A stretch of 64,000 nucleotides of DNA from Chrysopilus asiliformis. Its lineage: Eukaryota; Arthropoda; Insecta; Diptera; Rhagionidae. The stretch lies in NCBI GenBank assembly GCA_964034945.1, contig OZ035961.1:20994161-21058160 (forward strand), in the 5' to 3' direction. Under the pieces are notes generated by a model. It saw only the letters and a list, made by a program, of their open reading frames with translations, had not been told where the DNA came from and made no database searches. How positions within the stretch are numbered: the first letter of the stretch is position 1; each line of letters opens with the position of its first letter. The position numbers were made by a program, and so were the translations under genes. Shown in pieces: positions 50,632-62,156 of this stretch.

Positions 50632-50869
50632 AGTAACATAGCCAAAAATGTTGATTAGCCACCCTGTCCAATCTCCTATCCAACAGAGCCTTTTTGCAGG
50701 ACCCAAAAAACATAAAATATTTGAAAAATCTTGTTTTTACGCCAGAATTTATGGACTTTTTCTGTTGACCAAACATGATACCCCCCAAAGCATTGTGGGT
50801 GTATGCTTTTCCCTGGTTACGCCTCTGTCAAGATTTGAAGAAAAATTTGCAACCTGAAATTATGGATAT

Positions 50870-53100
50870 TCAAATATATAATCTTAAATAAATCTTGTTT
50901 TCCAAATCAACCAAAAAAAACTACCACTGGTATTAAAAGAGTTATTTTTATTTAATATCATTTTATTAGATGTTCATCGTGTTTCTAAATTCTAATTATT
51001 TTTCCATAATTATTTCGAGACTTAAAAACAATATAAACAATTTTTTTTATAAATTAGAATTTTAATAATAATTACAACGAAAAAAATGTAGAAAAAATAA
51101 AACAAAATAATAATAGGAACACGTAAAATAAAAACAAATCTCAATTTTTAATTTTCTATATTCTATAATCGAAATATTTCTATTAATATATATATTTTTT
51201 TCGTTTTGAATGTTTTTTTTAGCTTTCTTATAAATATTTTATTTTTTTGACAGTGGCATAGCACAAATGTTTCTATTTATATGTATTTTTCATAATTTTT
51301 ATTTATTTATAATAAATCATCGACATTATCCATCTATGAATTTAAGAAATAATTATATTCCTTTTATAGAAAAAAAATCAATGATAAAAATTACATTATT
51401 AATTGTTTTTTTAAGTTCTTAATTTCATCTTATTAAAATCACTTAATCAGTTCTGGCAAAGGCTATTGAAATAAATGTTAAAAAGATATTAATTATTCCT
51501 TAATGATTTTTGTTTTTAATTATTCTTTCAACAAATAAATATTATTTGTTAAAAAATAAAGGAACATGATTTTAAAAATGTTGTTTATAAAAGAATTGAA
51601 ATCTTTAAATCCACTTATTTCCATTAGCCTTAACATCTTATCTGAAAAAATTGCACTTCTCCGAATTTATCCGATTTATTCGTTCAATAATTTTATCGAT
51701 TATTCAATAAAGTAATTTACAAACTAATTTTTTTTATCATCATAATTTTTTTATTAATGATTTTGTGTTTTACAAGATATATATTTACTTTCTTATCAAA
51801 CATTTATATTAAAAACTATTATTGTGTCTTTATATGGCGCGCATAAATATACATCAGATATTTTTTTTTCCTAAATTATTCTGTAGAAGAATTCAAAAGA
51901 AACGATATTTAAATTTTTTTTTGGAAATCCAAAATAACCAAAAACAGATCTATTTTCAACCATTTAATGGACAGGCATTTTGGATGTAATCAAAAGTGTT
52001 TCAAGTAGCATTTAAGTCAACCGTGACGATAACGGTTGACATATGTCGTGACGATTTACGTCAACTGCTAACGTCACAGTTGACAATAATGCTATTTGGG
52101 GTATTTCGATCGATTTATGAGTTTGGTTTTTTGTCAAACATTTTCTATTGCTAGCAAAAATTTAGAGCAAATATAGAAATGATTTTTTTTTTAAATAATT
52201 TTTATAATTTCTTAAAGCTTTTTTTTCATTTTCAATAGTTTCTAACATTATAGATGAACCAAGTTATAATAATATAATTTATACAACGATGAATAATACA
52301 CGTATCAAGCTAAGGCGATACTTTTTTTTACGAAATAGTTTTTGAACCGTTGATTTTTCTATAAATATTTCTTTATTTTTGCATAATTTCACATCGATTA
52401 CGGAACGGTTAATCGATTTTTAAAATTTAAATATAATATTTTTCCGTATTTATGAACAAGTATCTAAACTTTTCTTTTTCTTTTACACAAATTTAACGCT
52501 TTTCCTAGAAAATAAACATTTAATCGGATTAGAATTGTATACATTGTAAATTTTCGGCTATTAAATAACATTTAGTGGATATGTGTCGGTGGAATATTTA
52601 ACACAAATTTATGGCATTATATATAAAAAAAATTTCTCTTCGTTTATTAGTAATTAATATTTTATCAAATTGTGTCTAAATATTGATTTCTTTTTCTTTT
52701 GCTATAAATTTTTAATATATTTATTTATTAAATATTTATATATGTATATATAAGTTTATAAATTTTCGGTGATGCGATATTTGAGGTAATTCGTTTTTCT
52801 CATTTTTGTATTAAGTATTTTCTTCATATGGGCACTGTTCAGCGGTATTGTTTTCATATTGTTTTTTGGGTAAAATGTCTCTTAGACAAAATAAAATCTA
52901 TCGTTTTTTGTTTGATGAATCTTAAAACCATAGCTTGATCTTCTTTTTATTAAATTCTATAAGAATTACTGTTTCAATTCTGAATCTAGATTTGCATTTA
53001 AATAACACTAAATTCACGTAGTAATTCCTAAAATTACAGCTTTTATAATAGTAAAAATAATGAAAACCCAATAAGTCGAAAAGTGGACGTCTGTCCGACA
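50870..53100 (-). other. A-rich (minus strand) block resembling a long 3' UTR
   Basis: It is T-rich on + and mostly free of recognisable transposons, apart from the small inverted unit at 52005-52098 (GTCAACCGTGACG facing CGTCACAGTTGAC). It directly follows the stop of the candidate exon 53101-53164 on the - strand. Its nature is inferred from composition only. Confidence 0.3.
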
Positions 53101-53164
53101 TTAAATTCCATAACCTGGAGGTTGCAGCGCCTGCTTTGCGCCCACTTTGTTCGCACTTGTACTA
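53101..53164 (-). CDS. Candidate small 3' terminal exon, gene unknown
   Basis: A GC-rich island in an AT-rich desert. On the minus strand, after a pyrimidine-rich tract and CCAAG, one frame reads STSANKVGAKQALQPPGYGI then TAA. A second frame is also open (CEQSGRKAGAATSRLWNL...). Three possible AG acceptors all require a donor leaving two bases for the first frame; the second frame would suit a phase-0 donor. It could be another alternative 3' exon of sima or the end of an unrelated gene. I do not recognise either peptide. Confidence 0.3.
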
Positions 53165-53420
53165 CTTGGTAAAGTAATAAGAAAACGCTAAATCTAATTA
53201 GGTGGTAGTGAGTAGTTAAGAAGCTTAGTTTACATCTTCACAAATGACAAAACTAGTCTAGGTAGTTTTCAGTTTAGCTTTATTTTATTGATTTTTTTTT
53301 TAATTTTTGGAAATTGCTTTTTTACACACTAAAAGCTGCCTTTATGCTTGAAAATCCTCTCCAATCAATTTTAAAGTCAAATTCGTTAGGAATATATCTC
53401 AAAAAGTTTATATTTTTTAG

Positions 53421-53827
53421 ATAAACTGTCAATAAAATATATCACGCCAATTTTAGGCTTTTCGAACCTGCGCCTCACCCTTTCCACTACATCCCGTTAT
53501 TCTTTTTCGTCTTAGTTTGGCGGGCTTAGCGGTCCAATTTTAGGAAATAAAACAAAAGTGGTGTTTAATTTTCCAGCCTGACGTTTCGAGCCTTGTTTTG
53601 GCTCACCTTCAGAGGCCTATTTATAATACAGTAGAATCCCGATAATTCGTACCCCGATAATTCGTATATCCCACTAATTCGTATGAATTTGCTGGTCCCT
53701 TGAAATACGAATTATCGGGATTCTACTGTATGTTTCTTTTTCGTGATTTTTTGTAGGGAGTTTTGTACCTCCGTTACACTAACGCAGACCTTCCCTTGAA
53801 CGTGTGACGTATTTTACGAACAGCGCC
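53421..53827. repeat. Poly-C MITE family copy split by other insertions
   Basis: The left end (CTGTCAATAAAATATATCAC) and right end (GTGTGACGTATTTTACGAAC) belong to the family of 20405-20565. The middle is interrupted by extra sequence and by the complete pogo-type MITE at 53629-53728. Confidence 0.55.
53629..53728. mobile_element. pogo/Tigger-type MITE, 100 bp
   Basis: Ends CAGTAGAATCCCGATAATTC and complement, TA on both sides (53627-53628, 53729-53730). It is a shorter version of 40755-40927 in the opposite internal orientation, and it is inserted in the poly-C element. Confidence 0.85.
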
Positions 53828-54004
53828 TAAATATGAAAAATTTAGCGTTTCAGTTTTTTTTTTTAATTTCTTTATTTTATTGGCAGCCAAATCTAAATAA
53901 TAATTTGATGAACATCAGAAAGGGCTACAGTCGCACTATTCTGGCTCAAATCTCGCCCAAAAATTGAATATTGTTTGCTTTTGTAAGTCAGATTTAAGGA
54001 AAAA

Positions 54005-54480
54005 CATAACAAAGGTATAATTGGCAATCTGGCAATCATTGGAGACCCGTATGGTGATATTCGTATCAAAATTCGAACAGTTGTACCAAAATTCCACTTT
54101 GAAGATTTTGATGTATGGGAGTTTTATGTAGAATCATATCCTAAATAACTTTTGTTCTTGGACTTTTTTGATAAAATTCACCGTTTTTGAGATATTCAGA
54201 AAAAAGTTTTCGTTCGTATGGGGGTACCCCCCCCCCCCCCCCCTAATGGTCCATTTTTGCCCATTAACGAACTTAGCCTCGCATTTTACGAAAAACGGAT
54301 CTGTGCAAACTTTCAAGTCTCTAGCTCAATCCGTGCGCCCGCAATCCGCGCCACAGACAGACAGACGGTCGGACAGACAGACGGACGGACATGCAGAAAT
54401 TAAATATTTTTATCATTCTAAACACACTGGTGTAATTCATTTTTGTGTGCGATGACGGGATCTTGGCGTTACAAACGGTA
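54005..54480 (+). repeat. Dispersed repeat, longest copy
   Basis: It starts near AACATAACAAAGGTATAATT and ends GCGTTACAAACGGTAAGGC. It includes a 19-base C run (about 54226-54243), GCGCCCGCAATCCGCGCCAC and a GACAGACAGACGGTCGGACA array. It is the inverse of 14440-14880, which lacks the centre. Confidence 0.65.
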
Positions 54481-57400
54481 AGGCAAAGTTAAAACATGTG
54501 GGAATTTTAAAATGTTTGTTTGCATTTTATAGGTTTTCGACTTATCCAGGATCCATCATAGAAATGTTTCTTGAAGCCAAATTTAAAGATAAAAGAATTA
54601 CTTTGTTCATAAAAAAAAATATTTTGGCTGGGTTAGCTCTAGTTTTTGAGCTATAGTGTTTTACAGATGAAAAACTAGAGCTGATCCAGCATTGCCAGAT
54701 TCAAATCAGCGACTCAAAATTTCCCAAGAAAGACTCAATACCGAGTGCACAAAAAAAATGTGTTTTGTCGGCCAGTGTAAGAAATAAAATCTGTTCATCA
54801 GACGTTTAAAAAAAAATTTCAATAGAATTCAATTAATTTCACAACATTTGGACGTTCAATTTCGTTAACTGGTATAACTATAAATACCCTTTAAGACCAT
54901 AGCCTCCCATACATTTATTTGAATTCAACAAAAAAAAATTGAATCCACTTTTGGCATTTTTAAAATCACAATATCAAACTATTAGTTTATCTTGATAAAA
55001 GATGAGCAAACAAAAAATTATGAAATCTGCAAACATTCTCTGATTTTGTGGCTAAAATAGAGAAATTTCTATCATTTAGGGCAACGTTTCTATCCTTTCC
55101 GGGAAGATAAAATTGTTCTCCAAATTAGAAAACGTCAGAACTGTCAAGATTGACAAAGGAAAATAAAATGAATGGGTAAAAAAAACGATTAAGAAACTAC
55201 TATAAGACTTTGAACATCGAAATCGATATCGAGTAACGTGACTATGTTTCGGGGACAAAACACACAACGTTTATATGGTTTTCATCAAGAATTCCCAAGT
55301 CTACGCGAAAATCGTCCCTAATTTTTGACTTAGCTAAATAATTAATAATGATAAATAAATTAGTAAGCTAGACAGCACGACATTATTATGGTATCAACTT
55401 ATCAACATTATTATTTACCTGGTAAGTATTTCAATTAAGGATTCAAAGACAAGGTAGATAATAATTATTTCGAAAGTCGACCGAATTAAGTAAATAGAAA
55501 ATGATTTAATGACAAATGGGTAATTATGGGGAAACTTGATTGCGAATGACATTAGTAAAGTTTTCTAGTAGGCTAGTTGCTTTAAGCAATACCCTCCTAG
55601 AATTTTTATGCTGCCACTAGAAGTGTGTGTTATTAAGGCCCGTTTGCGCGTATTATTTTTAAAAAATTAAGTTGTGGTTAGCCTACTTAAACCGTAGAAA
55701 TTCTTCGACTTAAATTTTTTAAGTTGTACATAAGTTGCTAAGTTTTGTTGGTGCAAACGGCACTTAGTTGCCAATATGTGCCTTATATCGTACTAGTATC
55801 CTATAAAAAAAAGAGCAATTGTTGTAAATTCTATTTTCAAAGTGGCTCTGACAGTTCTTTGAAATCGACCATAACTAAGGAGCGCAAGAATAGTGTTGCC
55901 ATTCGTCTTTTTTTTCCCCGGATTCTGACCTAGTTTTAAGAACATTCATCAAGGTGGTAAAAAGGTCAGGACCTTGCTTTACTCGCTTTGCGTTTGAATT
56001 TTTGCTTTACGCGCTTTGCAGCCTTCACAAGGACTACGCAATGCCAAAATCTTCACCTGCGGCGGATTTCTTCAAACATGTTTAACTATTTTGTGCATGT
56101 TAAAAATTTACCTGCAGCGGATTTCATTCTGTTTATTTTGTTTTGCAGAACATTCAAAAAAAGTGATTTGAAATTTCATTTGTTTTTAAAATTGCAATAT
56201 TCGAGGAAATTTTTATCTTGCCTACACCTATCTCTGGAGATAAAAAGCAATCGGATTCTCTCACTTGCACTCATATTATAATAAAACTAAATTGTTCAAA
56301 ACCCATTACTTAAATATTTTAAGTGTGTCTGGAATTGTGGGCTGGCATTGTCCGGGGTTTTTCGGTCATGAGTCTTATGGCTGTCTGCACTAACAAAACT
56401 TAGCAACTTAAGCCCAATTTAAGGCTAATCACAACTTATTTTCTTCAGAAACAGCCATTATAATATTTGGCATGGCAACCCAATGCAAAAACCCTCGACA
56501 CAAACACCAATAATTGATCTATGCATGTTTATTTAATTTTTATTGGTCCGAGATAATAAAATCTAGCAAATTCTTTTACTAGGCATTTATCAGGTTTAAG
56601 TACAAATTTTATATGAAATTTTGTACTAAAATGTGCCAATCTGCTAGTAAAAGCCTTTGTTAGGCTTTCTTCACTCGGTCCATTGTAACAGCAGGAAATT
56701 ACAAATTATACTAAATTTTTCCAAAGAAAAATAGGTGTGTTTCTTATTTAAATTGAAAAAAAGGTGCCTTTCAATATTTTTTGTACACGAACATTTTTTT
56801 TTTTTTTTGAAAATATTAAAACAAACAGATTTTTTTATAAAATTTTTTGCAACAATCAGATTTCTAACTCTCTTTCATCGCTTCAATTCACGTTAACACT
56901 CAGAAACCACTATTTTCATTTTGTGTTGCTAAATTTATCTATCCCACCAAATCCTACTATCACAATCAACAATTTCCAGTCTAATTTCATTTACTAAACA
57001 ACTATCCTAATTTTATTCATTATTTTCTCCATCAGTCCTATCGATATCCGGAACAAATCTGTTCAGCTTGTTAGTGTGTCGTTTTTAGAGATTTTATCCC
57101 CCTAAAATTTATTTATTAATTTTACTTTTTTTAAATTATATTTTTACAATTTCTATAACTAACACTATTTCATCGTGAGTAAGCTAAATTTTATACCAAC
57201 ACATTTAATGAATTTTTCTATTCGTTTATTTAGACTTCATTCTAATCAATAAAAATGTTTATCGTCGAAAAGTTCTATTTTGGATTCTAAAAAATTATTT
57301 TCTTTAAGTTTCTTTTTTTATTTTGTTCCTTCATTATTTTTTTTGTACCGATCAGCGCTCGCGATAACGCCACAAATTACATTTTGAAAAAAATACCGTT

Positions 57401-57965
57401 AAATTAAAATGTGAACATTCTTTTATGTAAAAAAAACAACTTTTCCTCAATTTTTTTTCTAAAAAAAAAACATTTGCTTTTCGTGTATAATTCATAAATA
57501 TAAAATTTTTCGTAGAAAAAAGAATCAAATTATTATATGCTTTTTTTTCATTTGCTATCACAGTAAAAAAAATTACTAACAATATTTTTTTATACACATA
57601 TTTTTTTTTATAAATTGATTTTATTTATACGTTTATCAAATTCGACTCAGTGCTGTTCCACATCTAACGTGGATTTATCACACTGTTGTCTGAACTAATG
57701 ATATTACAAATCATTATTTTATAGGGTTTAATTTTTATTTTGAAAATCTATTCATAATTATGTTAATAATTATTTACAACTAATTTTACTTATGAAAATT
57801 CTTTTATAGCACATTTATATAAAGTGAAAAAATCGATCCATTTACAAAAATGTAAATTACATTAAAATCTTCTTTAAAAAGTATCTCGTAGATTAAGAAT
57901 AATTAATAAATATCAACAACAAATACAAAAAAAATAAAAGAATTTACGTTAAATAATAATAATTT

Positions 57966-58897
57966 TTATGCTTTAGCTGTCTTTTTCGGCCGCATCGGCA
58001 CTAAACAAACGTAGCCAGCACTTACATCGCATCCACTTACGAGGAGGTTCTTCAGTACCGAATTCGAATTCGGTGGTGGCAAAGAGTTGGAATTCTGTTG
58101 GCCACCGCCTCCACCACCTGGCCCATTGCCATCGACACTCCACCTTGTCCCATTCTGCATTTTGTCGTACATCCCCTTCGATCGATGTCCGCCACGCATT
58201 GGCGTAGGGGCCATCAGCTGCTGTAACAGCTGTGGTGACGTCTGTATTTCCAATGGTGGAGTGCCTTTTACCCTCTTCGAATCCAGCGTAGATGCGGCAA
58301 TATTCGACGGACGTTTATGATTCGTACAGATCGTCGTATGTACCAGCGTACCATTTTTAACCGTGTTTCCATTACAGCTGCCATTATTTCCAATAATTTG
58401 ATTCGTTATAATGCAATTGGTTAGATTACCATTTGTGCAGTTATTATTACAATTATCATTGTTGCTGCAACTATTAGTGCTGTTGACGCAATTATTATTC
58501 CGTAATATCGCCGATGAATTTAACAATTTTGCTGTTATTGTTGTCTTACTAGTATTATTGTTTATATAGCTGCTATTGTTATTTGTCGTGTTGCTTGCAT
58601 TATTCACAGAATCATTTAAATTGTTGTTATTATTGCTGTTGTTGTTGTTATTATTATTAATACACTTAGTACTGTTGTTGTTGTTGATTAAATCACTTGT
58701 GCTTAATTTCCTTATATTGCATTTATTATCATTATTTTGTATTGTTATCAATGGAACATGTATCGTGGTTGGTATTGCCGTATTAACAATTATATTCTGT
58801 TTCTCACACTGTAAATTATCATCGTTTGTGATTGATGCTGCATTCGATGGATGCAATTGTAATAAATCATTCATTGACCAACAATCTATATTCGATG
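57966..58897 (-). CDS. sima: sima (HIF-1 alpha), proximal last exon
   Basis: Enters in phase 1 after GTAATTTTCAG and ends with TAA at 57966-57968. It begins SNIDCWSMNDLLQLHPSN. A long Asn-rich, low-complexity centre follows, then the HIF block KRPSNIAASTLDSKRVKG and TSPQLLQQLMAPTP, which lines up with human ...SLSWKRVKG and TLLQQ. A Gly-rich stretch precedes SVLKNLLVSGCDVSAGYVCL and the tail PKKTAKA. The Val-Ser codons in LLVSG and CDVSAG are both GTA-AGT, i.e. perfect phase-0 splice donors at 58040 and 58025 (see findings). An A-rich - strand tract after the stop is the likely 3' UTR. The protein is a hypoxia-stabilised bHLH-PAS transcription factor subunit; the bHLH and PAS parts lie beyond the window. 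Confidence 0.9.
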
Positions 58898-59536
58898 CTG
58901 AAAATTACAAATAAAAATAAAATTTACATCAGTTGCAAGTTACAAGTTTGTAAAATTACATTATGTTCAATACTGAATTAGGGATTTTTTGATATTCTGC
59001 TATCAGTAGGGTGACCATTTTTATTTCGGATTAATGCAAGATAATATTGTCGGAGACATCGGAACACCAACGAAACAATAAATTTGATATAGCAAATAAA
59101 ACATGACTTGAACCAAAACCAAGGGACTAAATCAGCGAGAAATGACAGCGTCGTAGACGATTTTTTTTTAATATAATGAGGCGCAATGATTTAAATCAAG
59201 AGCTACCCAGTCCCACGCCAAAACTGACTTAATTTTTGGAACTCATACGTTCTGTAAATAATCGCAACGGAAATTGCAAAAATAACAAGAACCTCTTAAG
59301 TTACATGCGCTCTTTGTAAAAAATCGCTGAAAAAATGCACCGCAGGCGAAAAAAAAATCACCGACAACTCCCCTTAACTAAAGTAGAGTATTATATTGGA
59401 ATTTCATGGCTTATAGGTCTTCAAAAAAATAACATAACAATTGTTAAACACAAAATAAAGTAGAGTATATTTTGCCTATTCAGTGATCGTTTTTTTTTTC
59501 AAATTAACCCCCTTACAGTTTTATTATATGTATAGA

Positions 59537-60199
59537 CTAGCTTGCATACCCGTCGTTGCCGGGTTAAGTTTTTTGTATAAGTTTTAGAACCAGAAGCAAA
59601 CCGGAACGAACTTAAAAACTTTTGAGAAAAATCTTATATCCTTGCAGGACTCTCCGTTGCGAATTAGTCTAACACCAGATTCGTGATCAGCGATCCCCAA
59701 AAACCCCCTAGTGCCAATTTTTCCCCGGAAAAAGTGGGGAAAAGGATATTTGCGTTATCCTTACAGGACTTTCCGTTTTAAATCTTGAAAATCTAGCACC
59801 GATTCGTGATCAGCGACCCGGAAACCTCTTGAAGCCAGTTTTTCGGAGAAAACTGAGAAAAGGATATTTGCGTTATCCTTACAGGACTTTCCTTTTTGAA
59901 TCTTGAAAATCTAACACCGGATTCATGATCAGCAGCCCCAAAAACCCCCGAGTGAAACTTTTCAGCATCCTATTGAGCAGGATTCATGGCGAAAATCACG
60001 GTTTAAAAACACCCAAATCCCTTTATCCCCCGTTCACCCCCTTAGGGATAAAATTTCGGAAAACCCCGCCTTAGTGAGCGCCTACGCGATGGTTGGGACA
60101 TATTTTGAAAGTTTCAAGTCTCTAGCTTCAGGGGTTTGGGCTGCGCGTTGATGAGTCAGTCAGTCACTCAGTCAGGTTAAACGATTTTATATATAGAGA
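59537..60199 (-). mobile_element. Non-autonomous Helitron-like element, 663 bp
   Basis: On the minus strand it runs from A|TCTCTATATATAAAATCG to the hairpin ACCCGGCAACGACGGGT, TATGCAAG, CTAG|T. These are textbook Helitron features: 5' TC, 3' hairpin about 10 nt before CTRR, and insertion between A and T. It shares internal GTTATCCTTACAGGACTTTC blocks with 21664-22144 and 25290-26010. Confidence 0.75.
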
Positions 60200-61301
60200 T
60201 GAACTGAATAGAATATGTCCAAAACAATAAAATGGTATAACATTTAAATCAGAATTATAATAAAAGCTTGTAAAAAACAATCCATTTTTATATAAAAATC
60301 ACTTTCATCAAAGTCAAAAACTGCAAAACAGAATTCCGTAAATTACCAGCGAACAAATAACTTAAACCGATATTTGCAATGAAAACTTTATTTGCTAGCC
60401 GAAAAGACCACCGAATAAAACACAATTTTATGGAAGAAATGAAACAACGACGACACGAGACGAGCCTACTTGAAAATTTCTTCCAAGAATAAATTGCAAG
60501 AGAAATTCAAAATAATAATAAAGGAAGAAAAGGAGGGAAAAAACGCCAAACAAGCCCGGGAAAACAACAAATTTTCGTTTGGTATTAAATAATGTGTGGG
60601 ATGTGGTTCCATGTAAACCATAAAAGAAAGATCCGCTGTCTCTCTAGAAAGCGTCATTAAGCATAAAAAACATATTTTTGTTGTTGGTCGACGATGATGA
60701 TGCCAACCAAGATAATAATTCCTTGTTAAATTTTCTTCTCTTGTTTCGCTTTTTATCCATCCCCCAAAAAAAAAAATATATAAATATATATTTATTGTGT
60801 AAGAGTTGATCTGAAATCTGTGCGGATGTTTTCGTCTGTTTCATGTGGCTTTAATCTTTCATTGCATTTAAAGAATTTTGTTCTCAAGAACTCGATTTTT
60901 TGAGAGAAAGTGAAAATATCCGAAAATATATCTTTAATATTTTCTGAGAATTCCTTAAATGAATGCAATTTGATTCCAATTTTGTTGAAAATAGAAAAAG
61001 GTATAACAATTACGTAAATTTTTTACCTGTAGGTTGATTTATTTATTTAAAAATAGAAATTCTTCATAAAAGATTTTTAGTAGAGAAGTGAAATTCTTTT
61101 CAAGAAATCATCGTTTTCAGTTTTGATGATTTTTTTCCCCGAAAGGGAGTGATAAAATTTATACTGCTCCAAGTTTAGATTTTTTTCTATCGAAAAAATT
61201 CCCAATTTAAAAAAAAATGTTTTCCTTCGCAGTGCGCGCCCGAGGCCCGAGATTAGATCCGTAAATTTTTTTTTTCAGACGGTTTTCGAACTACAATTAA
61301 T

Positions 61302-61440
61302 TATGGCGGTATCTATAAAATACGTCACGCTAAACTTGAGGCTTTCGAACGCTCCCCCCCCCCCCCCCCCCCCTTGTCAAACTTTCTCACAATTTTACCG
61401 CCATTACACTACCGTAGAAACCCTGACTTCTTAGAAGTTT
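61302..61440. repeat. Poly-C MITE, damaged copy
   Basis: TATCTATAAAATACGTCACG, GAGGCTTTCGAACGC, then about 21 C, then CCGCCATTACACTACCGTAG. No clear right terminal repeat. Confidence 0.55.
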
Positions 61441-61905
61441 TGCATATTTTTTAGACTTTTTTAAAAATCTGGTTTCCAAAAAAATTACATTTTTTACATA
61501 TTTTACCTTACATATTTTACCTTACATATTTTACTTTACATATTTTACTTGTTGTAATTGTTTGTAAGGAATTTTTGGTGAAAAAAAATCACTTAAAACG
61601 CATTGTCATTTTTTCATCGGTTTTATAACGATAAACCATAAATCACGTGAAATTCTGAATTTGTCGTCAATAATATCTCCATTATATTTAATATCTTCGC
61701 TATTTCTTGCAGTTTTCCGCTCGAAAGATAGTTGAAAAAAACAATTTCTATACATTTCAGTTACGATGCTGGGGGTGTGAAAATTGATAGACAGAGAAAC
61801 AATCTCGTCTGAACTACATAAAAGCTGGATAAATTGTTATGTTCCATGTGCAGTGACTTTTGTCCATATTTGTCTTGACTTTCTTGTGTGCCGCACTATA
61901 TATAT

Positions 61906-62115
61906 ATGGATATATATATTATATGCTTCTTCGAACGCGTCAAAACAACCGGCAAGACCATCAATCATGTCAAAGGCTCATGCTTAGGTCCATGTTTCCC
62001 CGACCCACAATCGCTAATAAAATGGAATAAACGAAAGCTTGAAAGGATGAAGTCAGCATTCCTGGAGAGTGAACTGAAGTTGGTACCAGAAGCGTACCGA
62101 AGCAATCCAAAGTAG
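61906..62115 (+). CDS. Small ORF A nested in sima intron, unknown
   Basis: 69 codons from ATG to TAG. From about residue 10 the peptide has a natural composition (VKTTGKTINHVKGSCLGPCF, PDPQSLIKWNKRKLERMK, LVPEAYRSNPK) and the DNA is clearly richer in GC than its surroundings. The first codons lie in a TATATA tract, so the true start may be elsewhere or in another exon. ORF B follows 41 nt downstream on the same strand. I do not recognise the family. It could be a short mitochondrial or ribosomal-type protein, a decayed exon, or chance. Confidence 0.3.
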   Translation: MDIYIICFFERVKTTGKTINHVKGSCLGPCFPDPQSLIKWNKRKLERMKSAFLESELKLVPEAYRSNPK

Positions 62116-62156
62116 ATGAATAACAGTGACAAGTAACAGAAATAGATTATAATGGC

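Larger units (their letters stand above)
39886..53100. other. Repeat-rich non-coding stretch, possible sima distal intron
   Basis: I see no exon with family signature between these points. It holds an old dispersed repeat (about 40250-40640), a pogo-type MITE (40755-40927), half elements at 43141-43287 and 45654-45770, a small TIR unit (46032-46148), a Harbinger-type element (48036-49503), a hAT-type element (50174-50631) and a T-rich block (50870-53100). Confidence 0.6.
53165..57965. other. Non-coding stretch between candidate exon and sima
   Basis: Besides 53421-53827 and 54005-54480 it holds a small hairpin (54625-54690, TAGCTCTAGTTTTT facing AAAAACTAGAGCT), a TIR unit at 55638-55762 (GCCCGTTTGC ends) with an inverted partial relative at about 56375-56455, and the probable sima 3' UTR from 57965 downward to about 56700. 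No exon was seen. Confidence 0.55.

Noticed and set aside
53520..53620. GACGTTTCGAGCCTTGTTTTGG motif reminiscent of a retroelement tail
   Set aside because: Only about 80 bp are left, with no reverse transcriptase or terminal repeat, so no class can be supported.
58576..58914. Open frame with a run of leucines on the + strand
   Set aside because: It is the antisense of the asparagine-coding repeats of the sima exon.
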